Shown here: positions 49,928-54,017 of the stretch, piece by piece
How the letters are laid out: the number at the start of each line of letters is the position of its first letter
How positions within the stretch are numbered: position 1 is the first letter of the stretch
From: Pseudomonadota bacterium
Lineage (GTDB): Bacteria > Pseudomonadota > Alphaproteobacteria > Caulobacterales > Caulobacteraceae
NCBI GenBank assembly: GCA_023451375.1
Contig: JAEXZS010000089.1
Location: 1-54,017, forward strand
Direction of reading: 5' to 3'
DNA length: 54,017 bases
Notes under the pieces: generated by a model
Told to the model about the DNA's origin: nothing
Database searches by the model: none
The model's input: the letters and a program-made list of their open reading frames with translations, nothing else
Position numbers and translations under genes: made by a program

Positions 49928-50521
49928 TTAGCCCTTGGCGGCCGTGCGCTTGGTGCGAGCCGAGATCTTGTTCTCGTCGCCACGCGGAGCCTTGGGGGCC
50001 GGAGCCTTGCCCTTGGCGGCGTTGCGCTTCTCGACGCGGGCGGCGGCCTTGGCTTCCGCTTCGATGCGCTGTTCGACGACCGAGCCGCCCGCGGCTTCAA
50101 TGGCCTTCTTGGCGCCGGCCGTGGCCGACCAGACGACCAGGTTCAGCTTGGCCTTGACCTCGCCGGTGCCCAGCAGGCGCACGCCGTCCTTGACGCGACG
50201 GATCACGCCGGCGGCGACCAGGGCGTCGCCCTTGATCTCCGCCTTGGCGTCCAGCTTGCCGGCGTCCACGGCGTCCTGCAGGCGCCACAGGTTCACTTCG
50301 GCCAGCTTCAGGGCGTTCGGATTGTTGAAGCCGCGCTTCGGCATGCGCATGTACAGCGGCATCTGACCGCCTTCGAAGCCCAGCAGGCTGACGCCGGTGC
50401 GGGACTTCTGGCCCTTGACGCCGCGGCCGGAGGTCTTGCCCTTGCCCGAACCCGGGCCACGGCCGACGCGCATGCGCTTCTTGTGGGCGCCTTCGTTGTC
50501 GCGGATTTCGTTCAGTTTCAT
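49928..50521 (-). CDS. rplO: 50S ribosomal protein L15
   Basis: Large-subunit protein. The conserved part, MKLNEIRDNEGAHKKRMRVG through GRGVKGQKSRTG and LLGFEGGQMPLYMRMPKRGF to about residue 155, is normal. At 197 residues it is longer than the common 145-165 because of an Ala/Lys/Glu-rich C-terminal tail of about 40 residues with no structure I recognise. Confidence 0.97.
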   Translation of the reverse strand: MKLNEIRDNEGAHKKRMRVGRGPGSGKGKTSGRGVKGQKSRTGVSLLGFEGGQMPLYMRMPKRGFNNPNALKLAEVNLWRLQDAVDAGKLDAKAEIKGDALVAAGVIRRVKDGVRLLGTGEVKAKLNLVVWSATAGAKKAIEAAGGSVVEQRIEAEAKAAARVEKRNAAKGKAPAPKAPRGDENKISARTKRTAAKG

Positions 50522-50573
50522 GTGCCTGATCCTTTCGGGTGCTAGCGCCTGGGTCAGACCCAGACTCGGCGTT

Positions 50574-50604
50574 GAAAAAATGAAGGGCCGCTTCTAAGCG
50601 GCCC
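50574..50604 (-). terminator. Terminator-like hairpin between rpmD and rplO
   Basis: Stem GGGCCGCT/AGCGGCCC (50585-50592 with 50597-50604) with a four-base loop, followed on the minus strand by TTCATTTTTT (50584-50575). It has the form of an intrinsic terminator, but lies inside the spc cluster, 53 bases before rplO. A second imperfect hairpin (CGCCCTC/GAGGGCG, about 50627-50655) lies just upstream. Partial termination or mRNA 3'-end protection is possible. Confidence 0.6.
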
Positions 50605-50661
50605 CTCGGGTATTCGCAAGAGACGAACGCCCTCCCCCATGATCGGGAGAGGGCGAACGGC

Positions 50662-50850
50662 TTACTTCTCGACGATCTCGGTCAGGTGGGCGACCTTGGC
50701 GATCATCCCGCGAACCGAGGGGGTGTCTTCCAGGGTCGACTCGCGACCCAGGCGGTTCAGACCCAGGCCCACCAGGGTGGCGCGCTGGTCGTTCTTGCGG
50801 CGGATCGGCGAACCGGTCTGCTTGACGGTGACGGTCTTCTTCTCGGCCAT
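50662..50850 (-). CDS. rpmD: 50S ribosomal protein L30
   Basis: Large-subunit protein of 62 residues, recognised by VKQTGSPIRRKNDQRATLVG and LGLNRLGRESTLEDTPSVRG. It starts three bases after the rpsE stop. Confidence 0.97.
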   Translation of the reverse strand: MAEKKTVTVKQTGSPIRRKNDQRATLVGLGLNRLGRESTLEDTPSVRGMIAKVAHLTEIVEK

Positions 50851-50853
50851 GAC

Positions 50854-51456
50854 TTAGGACTCCACGGCTTCCGGCGCGGAGGCGCCGTCGTTGCGGCGGC
50901 CCATCAGATCCGCGACCTTCTTGCCGCGCTTGGACGCGACCTGACGGGGCGAGGACTGGACCTTCAGAGCTTCGAAGGTGGCGCGGATCATGTTGTAGGG
51001 GTTCGACGAACCGGTCGACTTGCCCACGACGTCCTGGACGCCGAGGGTTTCGAGCACGGCGCGCATCGGACCGCCCGCGATGACGCCGGTCCCGGGAGGG
51101 GCGGCGCGCATCATGATCTTGCCGGCGCCCCAACGGCCGTTGCCGTCGTGGTGCAGGGTGCGGTTCTCGCGCAGCGGCACGCGGATCATCGTCTTCTTGG
51201 CTTCCTCGGTCGCCTTGCGGATGGCTTCCGGCACTTCGCGCGCCTTGCCGTGACCGAAGCCGACCCGGCCCTTGCCGTCGCCGACGACCATCAGGGCCGC
51301 GAACGAGAAACGACGTCCGCCCTTCACGGTGGCGGCGACGCGGTTGATGTGCACCAGCTTCTCGATGATGTCGCTTTCGGGCGCGTCGGCGGCCGAAGCG
51401 TTGCGGTTGTCGCGACGATTGCGATCGCCGCCGCCGCGTTGGGGTTCACGAGCCAT
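50854..51456 (-). CDS. rpsE: 30S ribosomal protein S5
   Basis: Small-subunit protein of 200 residues that contributes to mRNA unwinding and decoding fidelity. Diagnostic parts are VKGGRRFSFAALMVVGDGKG and RAAPPGTGVIAGGPMRAVLE. The N-terminal extension (REPQRGGGDRNRRDNRNAS) is common in alphaproteobacteria. Confidence 0.98.
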   Translation of the reverse strand: MAREPQRGGGDRNRRDNRNASAADAPESDIIEKLVHINRVAATVKGGRRFSFAALMVVGDGKGRVGFGHGKAREVPEAIRKATEEAKKTMIRVPLRENRTLHHDGNGRWGAGKIMMRAAPPGTGVIAGGPMRAVLETLGVQDVVGKSTGSSNPYNMIRATFEALKVQSSPRQVASKRGKKVADLMGRRNDGASAPEAVES

Positions 51457-51468
51457 GCTTCTCGTCCC

Positions 51469-51825
51469 TTAGAAGTTCAGGCCGGCTTCACGCGCGGCTT
51501 CCGCCAGCGCCTTCACCCGTCCGTGATAGATGTATTGGCCGCGGTCGAAGACGACGTCCTTGACGCCCTTCTCGATGGCGCGTTCGGCGATCAGCTTGCC
51601 GATCTTGGCGGCGGCGGCGACGTCCGAACCCTTGGCTCCCTTGCCGCCTTCCAGCGACGAGGCGGCGACCACGGTGACGCCCTGGGCGTCGTCGATGATC
51701 TGGGCCGAGATGTTCTTGTCCGAACGATGCACCGACAGGCGCAGGCGACCGGAGGCGACCGCCTTCAGGCGACGACGGGTGCGCTCGGAGCGACGCTTGG
51801 CTTGTTGTCGAAGAGAGAGAGCCAT
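51469..51825 (-). CDS. rplR: 50S ribosomal protein L18
   Basis: 5S rRNA-binding protein of 118 residues: RLKAVASGRLRLSVHRSDKN near the N-terminus and VVFDRGQYIYHGRVKALAEA near the end are conserved. Confidence 0.98.
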   Translation of the reverse strand: MALSLRQQAKRRSERTRRRLKAVASGRLRLSVHRSDKNISAQIIDDAQGVTVVAASSLEGGKGAKGSDVAAAAKIGKLIAERAIEKGVKDVVFDRGQYIYHGRVKALAEAAREAGLNF

Positions 51826-51828
51826 GAC

Positions 51829-52362
51829 TTACTTCTTCTTGCCTTCCTTGCGGCGCACCGTCTCGCCTTGGTAGCGCACGCCCTTGCCCTTGTAGGGCTC
51901 CGGCGGACGCAGCTTGCGGATGACCGCGGCGATCTCACCCACCGCCTGCTTGTCCGAACCCGAGATCTTGATCTCGGTCTGCTTCGGCACGGCGAACGAC
52001 ACGCCGGCGGGCGGATCGATGTCGACTTCGTGGGAGAAGCCGAGTTGCAGCGACAGGGCCTGGCCCTTCATCGCGGCGCGGTAGCCCACGCCCACCAGTT
52101 CCAGCGTCTTGTCGAAGCCTTCGGTCACGCCGGTCACCATGTTGGCGACCAGGGTGCGCGACAGGCCCCACATGGCGCGAGCACGCTGGGTGTCCGCACG
52201 CGGGGTCAGCGACAGTTCGTCGCCTTCCTGCTGGACTTCAATCTCTTCCGCGACCGTCCAGGCGCGTTCGCCCTTGGGTCCCTTCACGGTGACGTTCTGG
52301 CCATCGAGCGTGACGGTCACGCCCTTTGGCACGGCGATGGTTTTCTTACCGATACGGGACAT
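51829..52362 (-). CDS. rplF: 50S ribosomal protein L6
   Basis: Large-subunit protein of 177 residues, near the factor-binding centre. It begins MSRIGKKTIAVPKGVTV, and the C-terminal signature is PPEPYKGKGVRYQGETVRRK. It starts one base after the rpsH stop (in order of transcription). Confidence 0.98.
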   Translation of the reverse strand: MSRIGKKTIAVPKGVTVTLDGQNVTVKGPKGERAWTVAEEIEVQQEGDELSLTPRADTQRARAMWGLSRTLVANMVTGVTEGFDKTLELVGVGYRAAMKGQALSLQLGFSHEVDIDPPAGVSFAVPKQTEIKISGSDKQAVGEIAAVIRKLRPPEPYKGKGVRYQGETVRRKEGKKK

Positions 52363-52363
52363 A

Positions 52364-52762
52364 TTAGTAGACCCTGCAGAGGACTTCGCCGCCGACGTTG
52401 GCGTCGCGCGCGGCGGCGTCGGACATGACGCCTTTCGAAGTCGAAAGGATCGAGATGCCGAGGCCGTTCTTGACCGGCTTCAGGTCGCCGATCGCCGAAT
52501 AGACGCGACGGCCCGGCTTGGACACGCGGCTGATCTCGGCGATGACGGGCTGGCCGTCGAAGTACTTCAGCTCGATCTCGAACTGCGGGAACTCACCCGG
52601 GTTCTGAACCAGGTTGTAGCCGCGGATGTAGCCTTCGTCCTGCAGCACGTCGAGGACGCGCTGGCGCAGACGGGAGGCCGGGGTCAGCACCTTGGAACGC
52701 TTGCGGGTCGCCGCGTTCTTGATGCGAGCGATCATGTCGCTCAGGGGATCGTTGATCATCAT
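52364..52762 (-). CDS. rpsH: 30S ribosomal protein S8
   Basis: Primary 16S rRNA-binding protein of 132 residues and, in E. coli, translational repressor of the spc operon. Signatures: NDPLSDMIARIKNAATRKRS and the C-terminal GISILSTSKGVMSDAAARDA. Confidence 0.98.
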   Translation of the reverse strand: MMINDPLSDMIARIKNAATRKRSKVLTPASRLRQRVLDVLQDEGYIRGYNLVQNPGEFPQFEIELKYFDGQPVIAEISRVSKPGRRVYSAIGDLKPVKNGLGISILSTSKGVMSDAAARDANVGGEVLCRVY

Positions 52763-52777
52763 GTCTGTTCGCTCCCC

Positions 52778-53083
52778 TTACCAGCTCGACTTCGTCAGGC
52801 CGGGGATTTGCCCCTGGTTGCCGAGTTCGCGCAGCGCGATCCGGCTCATCTTGAGCTTGCGGTAATAGGCCCGCGGACGACCGGTCACTTCACAGCGGTT
52901 GCGGATCCGCGTCGGCGCGGAGTTCCGCGGCAGGGCCGCCAGCTTCAGGCGCGCCTCGAAGCGCTCCTCCAGCGGCAGGCTCTCGTCGTTGGCGGTGGCC
53001 TTCAAGGCTTCCCGCTTCGCGGCATACTTCGCAACCAGGGCCTTGACGGCTTCGTTGCGGTTTACGGCGCTTTTCTTAGCCAT
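52778..53083 (-). CDS. rpsN: 30S ribosomal protein S14
   Basis: Small-subunit protein of 101 residues, the long form without the zinc-binding cysteines (only one Cys, in RCEVTGRPRAYYRKLKMSRI). It ends in GQIPGLTKSSW, typical of S14. Confidence 0.98.
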   Translation of the reverse strand: MAKKSAVNRNEAVKALVAKYAAKREALKATANDESLPLEERFEARLKLAALPRNSAPTRIRNRCEVTGRPRAYYRKLKMSRIALRELGNQGQIPGLTKSSW

Positions 53084-53102
53084 TGATCTCTTCCCTTCCC
53101 GC

Positions 53103-53660
53103 TCAGTTCACGAACGGGAACTTGAACTCGGTGAGGAGAGCCTTGGCTTCCTCATCGGTCTTGGCCGTGGTGCAGACGACAATGTCCATGCCCCACATCT
53201 GGTCGATCTGGTCATAGTTGATCTCGGGGAACACGATGTGCTCCTTCAGACCGGTGGCGTAGTTGCCGCGACCGTCGAACGAGGTGCCCTTCAGGCCCCG
53301 GAAATCCTTCACGCGCGGCAGGGCGATCGTGATGAGCCGGTCCAGGAACTCGTACATCTGGTCGCCGCGCAGCGTCACCTTGCCGCCGATGACCATGCCT
53401 TCGCGCAGCTTGAAGCCGGCGATGGAGTTGCGAGCCTTGGTGGCGACGGCCTTCTGGCCGGCGATGGCCGACAGGTCCTTGAGGGCCGCGTTGGCCTTCT
53501 TGGAGTCCGCGACGGCTTCGCCGATGCCCATGTTCAGGACGATCTTGTCCAGCTTGGGCACCTGCATCTCGTTCGTGTAGCCGAACTTGTCCTTCATCAC
53601 GGTGCGGATGCGGGACTGGTATTCGCCTTTGAGGCGCGGCGTGTACTTGGTGTCGGCCAT
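53103..53660 (-). CDS. rplE: 50S ribosomal protein L5
   Basis: 5S rRNA-binding protein of 185 residues at the subunit bridge. Signatures: VLNMGIGEAVADSKK, KLREGMVIGGKVTLRGDQMY and HIVFPEINYDQIDQMWGMDI. The start overlaps the rplX stop (ATGA). Confidence 0.98.
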   Translation of the reverse strand: MADTKYTPRLKGEYQSRIRTVMKDKFGYTNEMQVPKLDKIVLNMGIGEAVADSKKANAALKDLSAIAGQKAVATKARNSIAGFKLREGMVIGGKVTLRGDQMYEFLDRLITIALPRVKDFRGLKGTSFDGRGNYATGLKEHIVFPEINYDQIDQMWGMDIVVCTTAKTDEEAKALLTEFKFPFVN

Positions 53661-53968
53661 CAGATGACGTCTCCCGTCGTCTTGGCGAAGCGGACCTTCT
53701 TGCCGTCTTCCACCTTGAAGCCGACGCGGGTCGCCTTGCCGTTTGCGTCGGCGATCGCGACGTTCGACAGGTGCAGCGAGGCTTCTTTGTTCTTGATGCC
53801 GCCTTGCGGGTCCAACTGGCTCGGGCGCGTGTGGCGCTGAACCATGTTGACGCCTTCAACGACGACGCGGTTTTCGCTCGGCAGGACCTTCAGCACGTTG
53901 CCCGTGCGGCCCTTGTCCTTGCCGGTCAGGACGACGACGCGGTCGCCCTTCTTGATCTTGGCGGCCAT
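53660..53968 (-). CDS. rplX: 50S ribosomal protein L24
   Basis: Assembly-initiating large-subunit protein of 102 residues with the KOW motif KGDRVVVLTGKDKGRTGNVL near the N-terminus and NMVQRHTRPSQLDPQGGI in the middle. It overlaps rplE by one base and begins one base after the rplN stop. Confidence 0.98.
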   Translation of the reverse strand: MAAKIKKGDRVVVLTGKDKGRTGNVLKVLPSENRVVVEGVNMVQRHTRPSQLDPQGGIKNKEASLHLSNVAIADANGKATRVGFKVEDGKKVRFAKTTGDVI

Positions 53969-53969
53969 G

Positions 53970-54017
53970 TTACAGGACCTCCGGAGCCAGCGAGATGATC
54001 TTCATGTGGTTCTTGGC
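53970..54017 (-). CDS. rplN: 50S ribosomal protein L14 (5' part outside)
   Basis: Only the last 15 residues are visible, AKNHMKIISLAPEVL followed by TAA at 53972-53970. This matches the L14 C-terminus, and the position before rplX is the standard one. Confidence 0.9.
   Translation of the reverse strand, partial: AKNHMKIISLAPEVL

Noticed and set aside
1..54017. Search for tRNA/rRNA genes, CRISPR arrays, transposases, integrases and phage genes
   Set aside because: Gaps between genes are nearly all under 300 bases and none shows cloverleaf-like, repeat-spacer or transposase-like sequence by eye. The only larger gap (40593-41126) is filled by the pseudogene.

Overview
The window is a dense, GC-rich stretch of chromosome from an alphaproteobacterium, most likely a member of the Caulobacteraceae (Brevundimonas- or Caulobacter-like). 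The main support is a PopA-type Rec-Rec-degenerate-GGDEF protein at 21898-23208. A fused ispDF gene, an ntrYX-hfq-hflX block with dusB, a short-LID adenylate kinase and a CtrA-like box before a D,D-carboxypeptidase gene agree with this. The taxon is inferred from gene content; no similarity search was run.

Layout. 1-3133: lipA (cut by the window edge), an AMP-forming acyl ligase and wrbA. 3232-7421: a translationally coupled pair of periplasmic/zincin-like peptidases, a sugar-type MFS transporter, mazG and a HAD phosphatase. 7425-16307: a tight minus-strand operon dusB-ntrY-ntrX-dat-hfq-hflX-Na+/H+ antiporter. 16372-23208: ispDF, a small membrane protein, a fused MFS/spermidine-synthase-like protein, a cinA-like gene coupled to a tusA-like gene, yihY and popA. 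23205-30489: DNA repair and NAD metabolism (mfd, sdhE, recG, pncB). 30526-35551: a polysaccharide deacetylase, an unknown protein, a RidA-like protein coupled to a FemAB-like acyltransferase, and a TPR-methyltransferase. 35641-40592: clpA, clpS, phasin and a DacA-SPOR carboxypeptidase. 40599-41090: a decayed phosphodiesterase pseudogene. 41127-44415: an ABC exporter pair, a LysR regulator, a tiny membrane ORF and a GNAT acetyltransferase. 44507-54017: the spc/alpha ribosomal clusters on the minus strand, from rplN (cut by the edge) through secY and adk to rpsM-rpsK-rpoA-rplQ.

How the genes work together. Most of the window is housekeeping: translation, protein export, proteolysis (ClpS feeding ClpA), transcription-coupled repair, fork rescue, isoprenoid and NAD synthesis, and nitrogen/redox signalling. 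Several genes point to envelope remodelling (VanY-like, DacA-SPOR, deacetylase, FemAB-like) and cell-cycle control (PopA, candidate CtrA box).

I found no phage, insertion sequence, CRISPR array, tRNA or rRNA gene, and no convincing new defence or biosynthetic system. The points most worth a second look are: a TonB-like gene inside the ribosomal cluster between adk and rpsM; a promoter followed by three hairpins in front of rpsM; a terminator-like hairpin between rpmD and rplO; an NtrX without the sigma-54 contact motif, in a cluster lacking ntrBC; the PopA domain state; and the multiply broken phosphodiesterase remnant.
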